A stretch of DNA of 58,994 nt from a virus. This document shows, one piece after another, positions 25,836-35,651 of the stretch. The notes beneath the pieces were generated by a model, which was not told where the DNA came from, did not search any database, and saw only the letters and a program-made list of their open reading frames with translations. The stretch is from the IMG/VR virus record IMGVR_UViG_3300023478_000002, positions 1 to 58,994 of that record; one strand, 5' to 3'. Made by a program: the position numbers and the translations under genes. Each line of letters begins with the position of its first letter. Position 1 is the stretch's first letter.

Positions 25836-27452
25836 TTATCTCATTCCAGGAAGTTGCGGCTGTAATACTGGTGTTTTTTCTTGTTTAGTAGCAATAACAC
25901 ATGATGTCATTAATAGTAATCCGGCAACAGATGCACTGTGTGTTAATGCAAGTCGTGTTACTTTTGTAGGATCTATAATTCCAGCTTTTAGCATATTTAC
26001 ATATTCATTTGTTCTTACATTATATCCATAATTTTTTTTAGATGCTTCTATTTTACTAAGAATAACATCTGGCGATATTCCTGCGTTTTCAATTATTATT
26101 CTAAAAGGGGCCTCAATTGCAGTTTGTACAATTTTTACTCCTAGTTGTTCATCTTCGGTTAATGTTTGATTTATTTTTAGATTTTTCGATGCGTTTATTA
26201 ATGCTAAACCACCGCCGATTACAATCCCTTCTTCTACTGCAGCACGTGTTGCATGCAACGCATCATCAACTCTATCTTTTTTCTCCTTCATTTCAGTTTC
26301 AGTAGATGCTCCAATATAAATTATCGCAACACCACCACTTATTTTAGCTAAACGTTCTTGAAGTTTTTCTTTATCATATTCTGATGTTGAATTTTCTATT
26401 TGTTGTTTTATAACACTTATACGAGATTTAATATCAGTTGATTTACCACCTCCGTTAATAAATGTAGTTGTATCTTTATCAATATTTATTTTTTCGCAAG
26501 TACCCAAGTGTGAAAGTGTTGCATCTTCTAATTTTAATCCAACTTCATCAGATATTACTGTTCCGCCAGTTAAAACGGCTGTATCTTCTAATATTTCTTT
26601 TCTTCTATTTCCAAATGCTGGTGCCTTTATTGCTGCTATTTTTAATGAACCTCTTAATTTGTTTACTACGAGTGTTCCAAGTGCTTCACCATCGATATCA
26701 CTTGCAATTATTAATAATGGTCGACCACTATTAGCAACAGGTTCTAGTAATGGTAATAAATCGTTTATTGTAGATATTTTTTTATCATACAATAAAATAT
26801 AAGGATTTTCTAATTCGCATACTAGCGTTTCTTGATTTGTTATAAAATATGGTGAAAGGTAACCTTTATCATATTGCATGCCTTCTACCGTTTTTACTTC
26901 AATTTCAGTACCTTTAGCTTCTTCTACAGTAATTACTCCGTTTTTACCAACTTTTTCCATAGCATCTCCAATCATTAATCCAATAGTTTCATCATTATTT
27001 GCTGAAATTGTTGCTATTTGTACAATTTCTTCTGGTGATGATACTAATTTTGAATTTTTTCTTAGGTTATCTACTATATGATTAACCGCTATATCAATAC
27101 CACGTTTTAATTCAGTTGGATTTGCGCCTGATGTAACTAGTTTTAATCCTGAATTAAATATTGATTGAGTTAATACAGTAGCGGTAGTAGTACCATCACC
27201 TGCTAAATCATTCGTTTTTGAAGCAACGTCTTTTACAAGCTGAGCTCCCATATTTTCAATTGGATCATCAAGTTCTACACTTTTTGCAACAGTAACACCA
27301 TCCTTTGTAATATGAGGAGAAGAAAGTTTTTTACTTAAAACTACATTTCTACCTTTTGGCCCTAATGTACAGCTTACTGCAGCTGATAATTTATCAACTC
27401 CTTGTTTAAGTTTCATTCTTGATTCGTTACCATGTATTATAATTTTTGTCAT
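25836..27452 (-). CDS. groEL: GroEL-type chaperonin (Hsp60)
   Basis: A 538-residue, full-length group I chaperonin. Landmarks are [17 protein letters not shown] near residue 23, [13 protein letters not shown] near 50, the ATP-site [10 protein letters not shown] near 86, [15 protein letters not shown] near 190, [20 protein letters not shown] near 265, and [11 protein letters not shown] near 405. The C-terminus ends QPQLPGMR rather than the flexible GGM repeats of E. coli GroEL, which suits Bacteroidota-like copies. It folds substrate proteins in an ATP-driven chamber, with GroES or a phage cochaperonin such as gp31 as partner. No cochaperonin is present in this window. It is a single-gene unit: its own terminator follows and a structured leader region precedes it. 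Confidence 0.96.
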   Translation of the reverse strand: MTKIIIHGNESRMKLKQGVDKLSAAVSCTLGPKGRNVVLSKKLSSPHITKDGVTVAKSVELDDPIENMGAQLVKDVASKTNDLAGDGTTTATVLTQSIFNSGLKLVTSGANPTELKRGIDIAVNHIVDNLRKNSKLVSSPEEIVQIATISANNDETIGLMIGDAMEKVGKNGVITVEEAKGTEIEVKTVEGMQYDKGYLSPYFITNQETLVCELENPYILLYDKKISTINDLLPLLEPVANSGRPLLIIASDIDGEALGTLVVNKLRGSLKIAAIKAPAFGNRRKEILEDTAVLTGGTVISDEVGLKLEDATLSHLGTCEKINIDKDTTTFINGGGKSTDIKSRISVIKQQIENSTSEYDKEKLQERLAKISGGVAIIYIGASTETEMKEKKDRVDDALHATRAAVEEGIVIGGGLALINASKNLKINQTLTEDEQLGVKIVQTAIEAPFRIIIENAGISPDVILSKIEASKKNYGYNVRTNEYVNMLKAGIIDPTKVTRLALTHSASVAGLLLMTSCVIATKQEKTPVLQPQLPGMR

Positions 27453-27507
27453 ATTGTATTTAATTAAATTTGTAATGTTCTAGTATGTATTTGAATTTTT
27501 AATTTTT

Positions 27508-27634
27508 ACATTTTATTTAAGCATAATCTATAATAAATTATATTTTATAATAAAAAATCGCCAGTCTTCTCTATTATAGTTGAAAATGGAGTTCAACATT
27601 TTTAGTTGATAAAATAAATGCTTAAATAAAATGT
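27508..27634. repeat. 17-bp perfect inverted repeat enclosing a hairpin
   Basis: Arms ACATTTTATTTAAGCAT (27508-27524) and ATGCTTAAATAAAATGT (27618-27634) are exact reverse complements separated by 93 bases. Inside the loop, GTTGAA and TTCAAC (27579-27597) form a second stem. The whole could fold as a branched RNA in the groEL leader or as a standalone small RNA; no known family is recognised. Confidence 0.8.
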
Positions 27635-27676
27635 GAAATGTATTTTTTTTAATTACATTATATAGTCTATAAGTTT

Positions 27677-27807
27677 TATTATATATTTAAAAAATAGGAT
27701 AAGTAAGAATTTATACTTGTAGGCTAAGCTTATAAGCTTATAAGCTGTATTATATATATTTAAAAAAATAGTATAAGTAAGAATTTATACTTATAAGCTT
27801 ATAAGCT
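27677..27807. repeat. Tandem ~74-bp repeats with AAGCTTAT units
   Basis: Two copies about 74 bases apart share TTATTATATAT, a run of A, the 20-base core ATAAGTAAGAATTTATACTT (27699-27718 and 27773-27792), and then AAGCTTATAAGCT units (27726-27746 and 27791-27807). In copy 2 the core is itself an inverted repeat (GTATAA/TTATAC). Iterated palindromic units of this sort can be protein-binding sites or an origin-like element. Confidence 0.75.
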
Positions 27808-28041
27808 AGTCATAAATATATATATAAAAATATATAAAATGTACAAAAAAAATCATTTTTATTGATAATTTATTTTTAATACAGTTTTATTACGATATTC
27901 TTATTATAGTACAGTATTTTAATAAAAATTAATAAAATACTTTTTGTTTCTTCTTTCACCCAGCTACTAGTGTAGTACTGTCCAGAAGCGTTAATTCGGG
28001 ACTACTCATCCCTATTTTATTGTTAATACTTATAATATAAG

Positions 28042-28089
28042 AAAAAACTACAGATTTTTAATTAAATAATATTTTATTGTAGTTTTTTT
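28042..28089 (-). terminator. Terminator after tail-fibre chaperone gene
   Basis: AAAAAACTACA (28042-28052) and TGTAGTTTTTT (28078-28088) form an 11-bp perfect stem. Its arms are flanked by A and T runs on both sides, so it could work in both directions. It starts five bases past the stop codon at 28094. Confidence 0.8.
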
Positions 28090-28093
28090 CATA

Positions 28094-28471
28094 TTATTTA
28101 GGCTTTGTTGGGAATATATATGGTTTAGTTTTAGTAATATCACGTAATTGTTGTCTATATGTTGCCCATTCTGCTTGTTTATTGGCAGAAATAGGTGAAT
28201 TTAATAGTTGTGTCCAATCTGATTGTTTTAATAAGTGATTTCTTTTGGCTCTAATTACACTTTTATCTCTAACTTCTGTTTCAGTTGCAGTTAACGGTTC
28301 TTTAGTATGTAATCCATTAACTACTTTACAACGTGTTTCTATTGCATCTAACCACTCTTGTTTAGTTAATTCAATAAAAGGTACTGGAATATTTTTAAGT
28401 TCCCATACATCTGATGTATAGAACCCTTTATAATAACCGTTTGTTCCGTAATTTCCGTAATATTTTTTCAT
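28094..28471 (-). CDS. Tail fibre assembly chaperone-like protein
   Basis: A 125-residue protein. The C-terminal half has RAKRNHLLKQSDWTQLLNSP followed by WATYRQQLRDITKTKPYIFP, the pattern of the phage tail assembly chaperone-like domain that often sits next to tail fibre genes. The N-terminal part has aromatic-rich YGNYGTNGYYKGFY. It starts 16 bases after the large fibre gene stop, so the pair forms an operon. It probably helps the fibre's C-terminal domain fold or trimerise. Confidence 0.85.
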   Translation of the reverse strand: MKKYYGNYGTNGYYKGFYTSDVWELKNIPVPFIELTKQEWLDAIETRCKVVNGLHTKEPLTATETEVRDKSVIRAKRNHLLKQSDWTQLLNSPISANKQAEWATYRQQLRDITKTKPYIFPTKPK

Positions 28472-28487
28472 TTTTTAATCTTTTTTT

Positions 28488-31400
28488 TTAATATCCTAAC
28501 GCTACCCAATAACAATCGTATGGACTATCAAGTATTACTGTTGCTCCCGTTGTGCTAATTGAAGAAACGTAATTAAATCCATTTGCACCAGAGCTATTTC
28601 TTATTGTGTTAACAGTTACAGCTTTACACTCAATCATAAATGATGTTGGAAATGTAATATTTGTAGTTGCACTAGTTCCATTAGCTCTTCCCCATTGCAT
28701 CATAAATCCATTAGGTAATCTTTGATATCCTGTTGTATTATATGTTCCACTATTTCCAAATGTTAAATCTGAACCGTCTAATGTTAATCCTCCTGCTATG
28801 TTTACTAAATTATTTCCTATATTAGCAGTAGAAGTATCTACAGTTACATATCTACTAGTATCACTATTAACTAATACACCAGCACCATTAAGAGTTATAC
28901 CAGGATTAGCAGTTCTAACTGAAATAGTACTTGTATTTGCAACTGTTGTAATATATGCAGCAGGATTAAGTGTTGGTGAAGATCCGTAATATCTAAATAT
29001 AATTCGTGGATAATAATTAGTAAGAGTTGTTCCATTCCATACTAAGCTTAATGTGCCATTTAATGTAATAATTTCACCGCTACCAAAAGCTTGTATTTCT
29101 TGTGTGGTTGCAACTACTGTACCTCCACCACTTGATGCTGTGCGTATTTCTAATGTTAATCCAATATTAGTAAAACCACCAGAAGGTGATGCTGCATTAA
29201 ATATTAAAGAAGGAATATCCCATACAGCTGAATATAATGTAGTACTTCCAGCCAGTACTGCAGGTGTATCATAATATATATATTGGTTTGCATCAGCATT
29301 AATAAAATATCTAGTTCCATTAAAAAAATAGGATGTATGAATTACATTACTTACAACAACTGATTTATCATGAATTTCGCCAATAGTTGGGTCAGGTAAT
29401 ATTGTATCTGTATTAATTGATAATTTTATAGCATCATTAGAATCTCTAACTATAATAGACTCATTTGATGCATCTAAAGATATTCTATTAAAAGCTGATG
29501 ATAATGTATTTGAATTAAAATCCCAAGAACCTATATTACCACTTGATGCTGAAATACTTCCTATAAATCCAGCATTATTATTATTACTATAAAATACTGG
29601 AGTTGATATTGTGCCATCTGTTAACGTAAATACAGAACCAGTTGCAGCGAAATTACTAGCATTATCAAAAATATAATTTGCTGATTTTAAAACGCCAGTT
29701 GTAATATTATCACCGTTAATTACAGTTGTATTACTACCACTTAATGCAGAGAATGTTGCGATATCTGTAAATTGTAATGAATTGCTTGCGGCAGTAAACG
29801 TTGGGATACCTATATTACCTAAAGCAGTGGTTTCTGTAACATTATAAACCGAAACCCAATACTTACTATCACCCGTAGCAATTGGAGGTGTTTTAGACCA
29901 CTTAGCAGTTAATCCTGAAAATGAGAATGTTGAAAATGTATATGATGTCGCACTTGGAGTTGATGGTTGTGTTAGCGCTGCTAATTGATAGTACACATAA
30001 CCAGTAGTTGACTTTTTAGCATCAGTACCATTTGTACCATTTGTACCATTTGAACCGTTTGAACCTGTTGCGCCAGTTCGTGAAACGCCAAATGTAAATG
30101 TTTTTGAAAAGGTTGTGCCTGTCGTATTATCTATTATATTTACAACTACATTACCAGTATCGGCTGTTAATGCACTTTGTGTAAATTTTCGTTGAGATGA
30201 TACGGTGGATTGAGAAGTTGATATTCCACTTGTAGTAACTGTTCCTATACTGTATGTATTAGTACCACTTACAGCATATGTGTATTGAATATTGCCTCTA
30301 AATACTCTAATTTCGAATGAACCGTTTGTATATTGAATGCCACTAAATCCAGATACAGGAGCTGAAAATGTATGACTATCATTTGTTAAAAAAACAGTAA
30401 ACGCATCTGAACCCTCTCGGATACCATTTAAATCTATATTATCAAATGCTAGAACTGCACCGCTTCCGTTCTCTTTAACATTTACAGTCCAATTATCTGC
30501 TGTATTAGATATTGGATATTGAGATGAATTTATTGGAGTATGAGTAGCAGTTGGCGAATATGATTGAACAACAGATGAGCCACTTCTGAATTCATAATAT
30601 GGCGTTGTAAAATTTTGTGCCGTAGCTGTTAATAAAATTGATTGGCCTGCAACTAAATTATCATCACCATCATAATTTACTACATATTTATCACTTGTCA
30701 ATGATACTGCTCGAGCATTATTTCCGTTAGAACCACTAGCACCAAGTTTTGATTTACTAAATGTTTGTATTTTTGAAATATTAAACAAATCGCCACCTGC
30801 GCGCGAACCACTAATTTCATATAATATACTAGCAACATCAGACATCATATTTGATTGATTACTAATCGTTACAAAATCACCAGAATCTATAATAGATCCA
30901 TTTGAGATATTTGTTGGTGTAAGCGATATATTCCATGTACCATTTACTGTGCCAACTCCATCATAACTTAATTCAGTAGTACCTTCATATATATGAATTT
31001 CAGTGCCTGAACCAGCATAGTTACCGTTATTACCGTTATTATCGGTTGGAATTGTATGACTATCATTCGTTAAAATAGATGTTATAGCGTCATATCCATC
31101 TTGACCATCAGAAACAATATAAAATGTTTCATGTGTTTTTGTTATTACATTTGTTTGTGGATCTGTAAAAGTATAAGTTACTTGTACATCTTTTGTTGCT
31201 ATAGCAATATTTTCAGTTAATATATTTCCATCACCGTCATCTACGATTACCGTAATATTTGGATCACTTGTCCCAATATTATATTTATAATAATCTAATG
31301 GATTTACATAGTTTGGTGTAAGTATTAAATCACTTGTATAATTTATATTATCTGTTCCATAAAATGAGCCAGTAACATTTAAAACGGTTGGCGAATATGA

Positions 31401-34400
31401 CCAACTTGGATTATCTTTAGTATTTGTATTAACACGGGTTGTATTTAAGGTAGATGATATAATATTTCCGCCTGCTACACCATCGGTTACATCTAATAAT
31501 GTAATTGTATCTAAAACATTTAATGATGCATCTTTTAATGATATAGTTTTAGAACCAGTTATTTGAGCAGAATCAAACGATGATGAAAACCCTAAAACGG
31601 TTGTATCATCATATAATTTAACATTTCCACTAGTTAAATCAGTAGTTACAGAACCTGATATATAAACTACTTGTAAATTTAAAGTACCTTGATTATTTTT
31701 TAATTGAGTACCGTTAATGGGTTTAATATAATAAAATTCAGAACTATCACCTGAAGTACCTGGTTTTATTGCCAATAATGTAACTGTATCAAATGCTAAT
31801 TCTGTTTGATTACCATCTGCGACACCGACTCTTACATTTATTGGTGAGATAAAATAAGTTGTTGGAATTGTTACTGAAAACTGATCAAAGTTTGAACCCA
31901 TTCCTGGAGTATAAGATGTTTCATTGGGTGTTTCAGCTGAATTAGTTGTGAACTTAAAATATGCATTAGTAAAATTTTGAGAAAACGCACTAAAAATAAG
32001 TGTTCCACTTGGTGCTGGAGTATTACCAGCTGCATTATATGTTATGACATAAGTTGCCGCTGATAATTTTACTACTTTTGCATCTATTCCACCAGAACCA
32101 GTAATTCCATCAAGTGTTTTACTAATAGTAGCAACTAATGTTTGTGTACCTGGCGTACCCTCCGTATCGGTATAATTTATTGGGATATTTATAATTCCAT
32201 TATTAGCAAACATCACACTTGCATCTGAAGTAACAGTTACTATATTTGTCGATTGTGTTGTAGTTATACCTCCAGTAGTTGTAATTGTTCCAATACTAGT
32301 AAACACATCAGTCGAACCTTCTATTGCAGAAACTTCTATACTAGTTGGAACAGTAGAACCACTTCCACTAGAATCAGCTTGAATTACTTGTGATAACGGA
32401 TTTGCAAATGTGATAACACTTGGAGTAGCATTTTTAGCTTTACTATATGTAACTATTCTTTGAAAATCCGTTGTTATTCCATTTCCGGCTTTGTATCTTA
32501 ATGATAATTCTATTGAACCACTATCATTAAATAATGTAGATATTCCATAAGTGTTTGTTGATGGATTTATTTGATTTGGTGTACACCCAGAACCGGTTAC
32601 AGCAATAATATCAAATCTATTATTTGTACTTAATCCAGATTCAAAGGATATCGGTGTAAATCCTACGTTTACCGAAATTGCTCCGTCTCCAGTATCGTAT
32701 GTGTTTGATGATGCATTACCGGTGGATAATGACGGAAAAACAACACTTTCTTTAGTAAGACTTACAGAAATTGCATCAAAATTAATTAATGGGGTTATTG
32801 TTACTGAATCCGAATATTCATTTGCAAGCGAATCTGACCCAGTAAATTCATATGTTACACTTCCGACTGAATAATTATAGTTTGAACCTTGTAATTGAAA
32901 AACACGTTTTCCACCGTTATCTAAAACTAATTCTAATGGTGGTGCTCCACTTCCAGAATTTACTGTTATTGGAGTTGTATTTGAAGCTAAATTTAATCGT
33001 TCTACTTGAAAATCTATAATTTGGTTACTAGGTCGTATAACCAGTTCGGTTGGTTCGTAATAAAAATTTGTAGAAGTAGATGAAGCTAATAATGATGAAA
33101 TTCCTAATGCATCTTCAAATCGATAAATAGTTTGAAATTTAGTAGTATCTTCAACAGATGCAGAATATATTATTGAACCAACGGTTACTGCTGAATTGCT
33201 TCCTGTATAATTTGAGATAGTTAATGTCGCACCATCATCAGTTACATTTGTTAAAAATCCAGGATATTGTCCACCTGCATATGAAGCTGATGTTAAATAT
33301 GTACCTACATCATCAAAAGCTGAAGATGCGTATGTAGTACTACCAGTTAATAAATTTTTAGTTATCGTAAATCCTATTTGTTGAAACACAGGATTTCCAC
33401 TTGAACCTGATGAAAATCTGAAAGTTGATGTATCTGTAGTAAACTCTAAAAATTTTGTTAATTGAGATGCATTAGAAGTATTACCGCCTGTAAATGTGTA
33501 AGTTGAAGTTACATCAACTGGAATAAAATTATTATTTATATCATAAAATTCAAATTTAAAATCAAATGTTTCTTCTGGTAGTATTCTTGGTACATTTTGT
33601 ATCAATGTAATTTCATCAGGTGAAAATGAAGTTTCTTGTGAATTTCGTAAGCTAACATCAGATATATACCAATCATCACCCATAAATTCGAATACAAGTT
33701 TAGCATTTGCATCATTTGTAGCTATTATATTTTTACTTACGCGTGTTATTTCTAAATTAGAATCACTACTTACAGTATCAAAAAAAGTTTGTTCATAGGT
33801 AGATGAACTAAGATATGCTTTAACTGTCTTAGAACTATCTGGAGTACCGTTTAATATTAGTTTAAATGATAATGTATATTCTACATCATTCGCAACTGCA
33901 ATTGTATTTACTGTTTCAACTTTTTGAACTCCACCAACTCCAACATTATAATCTATAAATAATGAATTTAATAATTCTGTATTGTTTATTGATACTGGAT
34001 GCGCGTTTGATGATGTTATCCAATATGTTGGGAAATTAGTTTCAGTAAAGTTACCGTATGAAATATCATTTGCATTTTGAATTGTAACATCTTTTAATAA
34101 TTCGGTTGATTCTATTCTTGTATCTTGAATAAATTGATAATCTCCTACATCGTTACGAGATTTACGATACACTTTAACGCGTGCTACATCTCCTACAAAA
34201 GTTTTTAGTTGATTTATTTTAATATTAGCAAATGAGCCTGTTAAAGCTGATGCTGTAAATGACTGATTTTCAATATGTTCAAATGTGGTAGTGTATGATG
34301 CAGTAGTAAAAGTTTTTACAATATTATTTTCCGTGTATGGAGTTTCAACTAAAACATCACGATTATTTAATACGTCGCGTACTGTTCCTGAATAATTTAA

Positions 34401-35090
34401 TGATGGAACTGAAATTATATTTTCATCTACTGAACCTGTCCAAAATGAATCGTCTACGGTATGTAATTTATATAACGTACCAGCACTCCAGTTAGTTAAA
34501 TCAGTATTTTCGGTTGGAGTAATAGGAATTCCAACTAAACTTCCGGTTTGAGTAATATTAGGGGTTACAACTGTAAATATCGGTTTGATAAGTTCAACTA
34601 TTGTTATATTTGGCCGTTTATAAAATCGGACTTTATCCTCGTTTAAAAGTAATTTATTTATTTTAAATTCGTGTTCCCATTTTACATTGTATAATCCGCT
34701 CCATTCAACTGGAACATCTACTGTTGCGCCAACATCATTAACATAAGTTTTTAGTTCGCCTAATATTGTGATTTTTCCTATGCCAATTGGGGTATCATCA
34801 TACACATGAATAGATACTAATATGGAAGTACCTTCATAATAATCAACTGGAATACCATTTCCAGATTCAAAATATACTGGATTACCTGCTACATCTAAAA
34901 CTTCTATTTTAATTTCAGATGTTGCTTGTAAATGAGGTGTACCCTCAATTAAAAATCCGTTTTTACCACCAGTTAATGTATTATTAAACTCGGTAATTCT
35001 AAAATAATTAGAATTTGGATTAGTATCTTCTAAAAATGTTTGATAATTAGATAAATTTAAAAGAGGCGCGTATTTTTTGATTATTGCCAT
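28488..35090 (-). CDS. Giant tail fibre / receptor-binding protein
   Basis: A 2200-residue, Ser/Thr/Gly/Asn-rich beta protein. Ig-like repeated modules fill the middle and share a signature of Gly-rich turn, then DA, then a strand such as LTNDSHT (seen twice) or LT/SSDKYVVNY. A short collagen-like stretch, GATGSNGSNGTNGTNGTDA, lies near residue 1685. The C-terminus (NGFMMQWGRA ... YDCYWVALGY) matches the gp53-like tail fibre tip domain, a probable receptor-binding head. The N-terminus (residues 1-160) probably attaches to the baseplate or tail. A candidate promoter lies 18 bases upstream of the ATG. As the adhesin it should determine host range and is expected to vary among relatives. Confidence 0.9.
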   Translation of the reverse strand: MAIIKKYAPLLNLSNYQTFLEDTNPNSNYFRITEFNNTLTGGKNGFLIEGTPHLQATSEIKIEVLDVAGNPVYFESGNGIPVDYYEGTSILVSIHVYDDTPIGIGKITILGELKTYVNDVGATVDVPVEWSGLYNVKWEHEFKINKLLLNEDKVRFYKRPNITIVELIKPIFTVVTPNITQTGSLVGIPITPTENTDLTNWSAGTLYKLHTVDDSFWTGSVDENIISVPSLNYSGTVRDVLNNRDVLVETPYTENNIVKTFTTASYTTTFEHIENQSFTASALTGSFANIKINQLKTFVGDVARVKVYRKSRNDVGDYQFIQDTRIESTELLKDVTIQNANDISYGNFTETNFPTYWITSSNAHPVSINNTELLNSLFIDYNVGVGGVQKVETVNTIAVANDVEYTLSFKLILNGTPDSSKTVKAYLSSSTYEQTFFDTVSSDSNLEITRVSKNIIATNDANAKLVFEFMGDDWYISDVSLRNSQETSFSPDEITLIQNVPRILPEETFDFKFEFYDINNNFIPVDVTSTYTFTGGNTSNASQLTKFLEFTTDTSTFRFSSGSSGNPVFQQIGFTITKNLLTGSTTYASSAFDDVGTYLTSASYAGGQYPGFLTNVTDDGATLTISNYTGSNSAVTVGSIIYSASVEDTTKFQTIYRFEDALGISSLLASSTSTNFYYEPTELVIRPSNQIIDFQVERLNLASNTTPITVNSGSGAPPLELVLDNGGKRVFQLQGSNYNYSVGSVTYEFTGSDSLANEYSDSVTITPLINFDAISVSLTKESVVFPSLSTGNASSNTYDTGDGAISVNVGFTPISFESGLSTNNRFDIIAVTGSGCTPNQINPSTNTYGISTLFNDSGSIELSLRYKAGNGITTDFQRIVTYSKAKNATPSVITFANPLSQVIQADSSGSGSTVPTSIEVSAIEGSTDVFTSIGTITTTGGITTTQSTNIVTVTSDASVMFANNGIINIPINYTDTEGTPGTQTLVATISKTLDGITGSGGIDAKVVKLSAATYVITYNAAGNTPAPSGTLIFSAFSQNFTNAYFKFTTNSAETPNETSYTPGMGSNFDQFSVTIPTTYFISPINVRVGVADGNQTELAFDTVTLLAIKPGTSGDSSEFYYIKPINGTQLKNNQGTLNLQVVYISGSVTTDLTSGNVKLYDDTTVLGFSSSFDSAQITGSKTISLKDASLNVLDTITLLDVTDGVAGGNIISSTLNTTRVNTNTKDNPSWSYSPTVLNVTGSFYGTDNINYTSDLILTPNYVNPLDYYKYNIGTSDPNITVIVDDGDGNILTENIAIATKDVQVTYTFTDPQTNVITKTHETFYIVSDGQDGYDAITSILTNDSHTIPTDNNGNNGNYAGSGTEIHIYEGTTELSYDGVGTVNGTWNISLTPTNISNGSIIDSGDFVTISNQSNMMSDVASILYEISGSRAGGDLFNISKIQTFSKSKLGASGSNGNNARAVSLTSDKYVVNYDGDDNLVAGQSILLTATAQNFTTPYYEFRSGSSVVQSYSPTATHTPINSSQYPISNTADNWTVNVKENGSGAVLAFDNIDLNGIREGSDAFTVFLTNDSHTFSAPVSGFSGIQYTNGSFEIRVFRGNIQYTYAVSGTNTYSIGTVTTSGISTSQSTVSSQRKFTQSALTADTGNVVVNIIDNTTGTTFSKTFTFGVSRTGATGSNGSNGTNGTNGTDAKKSTTGYVYYQLAALTQPSTPSATSYTFSTFSFSGLTAKWSKTPPIATGDSKYWVSVYNVTETTALGNIGIPTFTAASNSLQFTDIATFSALSGSNTTVINGDNITTGVLKSANYIFDNASNFAATGSVFTLTDGTISTPVFYSNNNNAGFIGSISASSGNIGSWDFNSNTLSSAFNRISLDASNESIIVRDSNDAIKLSINTDTILPDPTIGEIHDKSVVVSNVIHTSYFFNGTRYFINADANQYIYYDTPAVLAGSTTLYSAVWDIPSLIFNAASPSGGFTNIGLTLEIRTASSGGGTVVATTQEIQAFGSGEIITLNGTLSLVWNGTTLTNYYPRIIFRYYGSSPTLNPAAYITTVANTSTISVRTANPGITLNGAGVLVNSDTSRYVTVDTSTANIGNNLVNIAGGLTLDGSDLTFGNSGTYNTTGYQRLPNGFMMQWGRANGTSATTNITFPTSFMIECKAVTVNTIRNSSGANGFNYVSSISTTGATVILDSPYDCYWVALGY

Positions 35091-35109
35091 AAGAATATTC
35101 TGTATATTC

Positions 35110-35119
35110 TATAAATATA
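35110..35119 (-). promoter_or_regulatory. Candidate late promoter of tail fibre gene (ATATTTATAG)
   Basis: Sense (minus) reading ATATTTATAG, 19 bases before the tail fibre ATG. It is back-to-back with a plus-strand copy of the same motif at 35138-35147 that faces the only plus-strand gene. Confidence 0.65.
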
Positions 35120-35137
35120 TCAAAAAATTAAATCCTA

Positions 35138-35147
35138 ATATTTATAC
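35138..35147 (+). promoter_or_regulatory. Candidate promoter of plus-strand gene (ATATTTATAC)
   Basis: Plus-strand ATATTTATAC, 24 bases before the ATG at 35172. Because the motif flips together with gene orientation, it supports a directional promoter rather than a symmetric AT-rich tract. Confidence 0.65.
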
Positions 35148-35171
35148 TAAAGAAATCTAAAGAAATATCAC

Positions 35172-35369
35172 ATGGAAAAATATAAAATGGTTCAGCTAAA
35201 TAATAATACCCACTCTCTATTACGTCAATACGCAAAAGAAAATGGATATTCTATAAAAGGATTAATTCACAAAATGATTAGTGAACGAATTGGTAATAGA
35301 AATATAAAAATTGACCCAAATAAAGTTATAAAGTCTCAGCCAAGAATGATAAGTTCTAAGTTTTTGTAG
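35172..35369 (+). CDS. Small ribbon-helix-helix-like protein (only plus-strand gene)
   Basis: A 65-residue protein. MVQLNNNTHSLLRQYAKENG followed by YSIKGLIHKMISERI looks like a beta strand followed by two helices, as in ribbon-helix-helix DNA-binding proteins (Arc/MetJ-type); I also associate this pattern with small phage proteins. A basic tail follows (KVIKSQPRM). It has its own promoter-like motif and an AAAGAAA leader, and its 3' end overlaps the convergent Zn-ribbon gene by 14 bases. As the only gene on this strand, a regulatory role is plausible; DNA binding is not demonstrated. Confidence 0.7.
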   Translation: MEKYKMVQLNNNTHSLLRQYAKENGYSIKGLIHKMISERIGNRNIKIDPNKVIKSQPRMISSKFL

Positions 35370-35646
35370 TTGATATTTTATTATGGACTATGTGTGTATC
35401 ACCACATTTTTCACACTTGCAAATATTTGCATCTTTATATTTTTCGGGATGTTTTTTATCATAAAGAAAATTTACTAATGTAGATGTATGTTCAGCTGCT
35501 CCACATTTTGGACAGCATTCATGCTTTTTATGATATTGTTGCATAAATTTTCTACGTTCTTTATCTTGAATTTCACATTTAGCTTTAAATTTTTTTAAAG
35601 TTGTATCTGACCAGTTTTGTGGTTTTGCATATTCGTCTATATTCAT
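35356..35646 (-). CDS. Small zinc-ribbon protein
   Basis: A 96-residue protein with two CxxC knuckles, CCPKCG near residue 44 and CKCEKCGDTH near residue 76, as in zinc ribbons. The N-terminal half is helical and charged. It starts six bases after the gp46 gene and is probably cotranscribed with it; its 3' end is convergent with the plus-strand regulator candidate. Function is unknown. Confidence 0.7.
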   Translation of the reverse strand: MNIDEYAKPQNWSDTTLKKFKAKCEIQDKERRKFMQQYHKKHECCPKCGAAEHTSTLVNFLYDKKHPEKYKDANICKCEKCGDTHIVHNKISTTKT

Positions 35647-35651
35647 GTTTT

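Larger units (their letters stand above)
27453..28093. other. 641-base intergenic region with repeats and structured elements
   Basis: No convincing gene is visible on either strand. The region holds, from high to low coordinates, the terminator of the chaperone gene (28042-28089), a less AT-rich island at about 27955-28010 with small possible hairpins (CTAC/GTAG, GGGA/TCCC), a tandem pair of repeats (27677-27807) and a 17-bp inverted repeat (27508-27634) lying 55 bases upstream of groEL. It probably contains the groEL promoter and may encode a small RNA. Confidence 0.7.

Noticed and set aside
27677-27807. CRISPR-like array
   Set aside because: Only two imperfect tandem units with no unique spacers of regular length and no cas genes nearby.
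27955-28010. Possible tRNA or hammerhead-like ribozyme in the GC-richer island
   Set aside because: I tried to fit a cloverleaf and a CUGAUGA...GAAA core on both strands; neither is present, only short isolated hairpins.
35110-35119. Classic T4 late promoter TATAAATA reading towards the plus strand
   Set aside because: TATAAATA appears on the plus strand but faces away from the minus-strand gene it precedes; the consistent sense reading across genes is ATATTTATA, so I did not annotate T4-type promoters.
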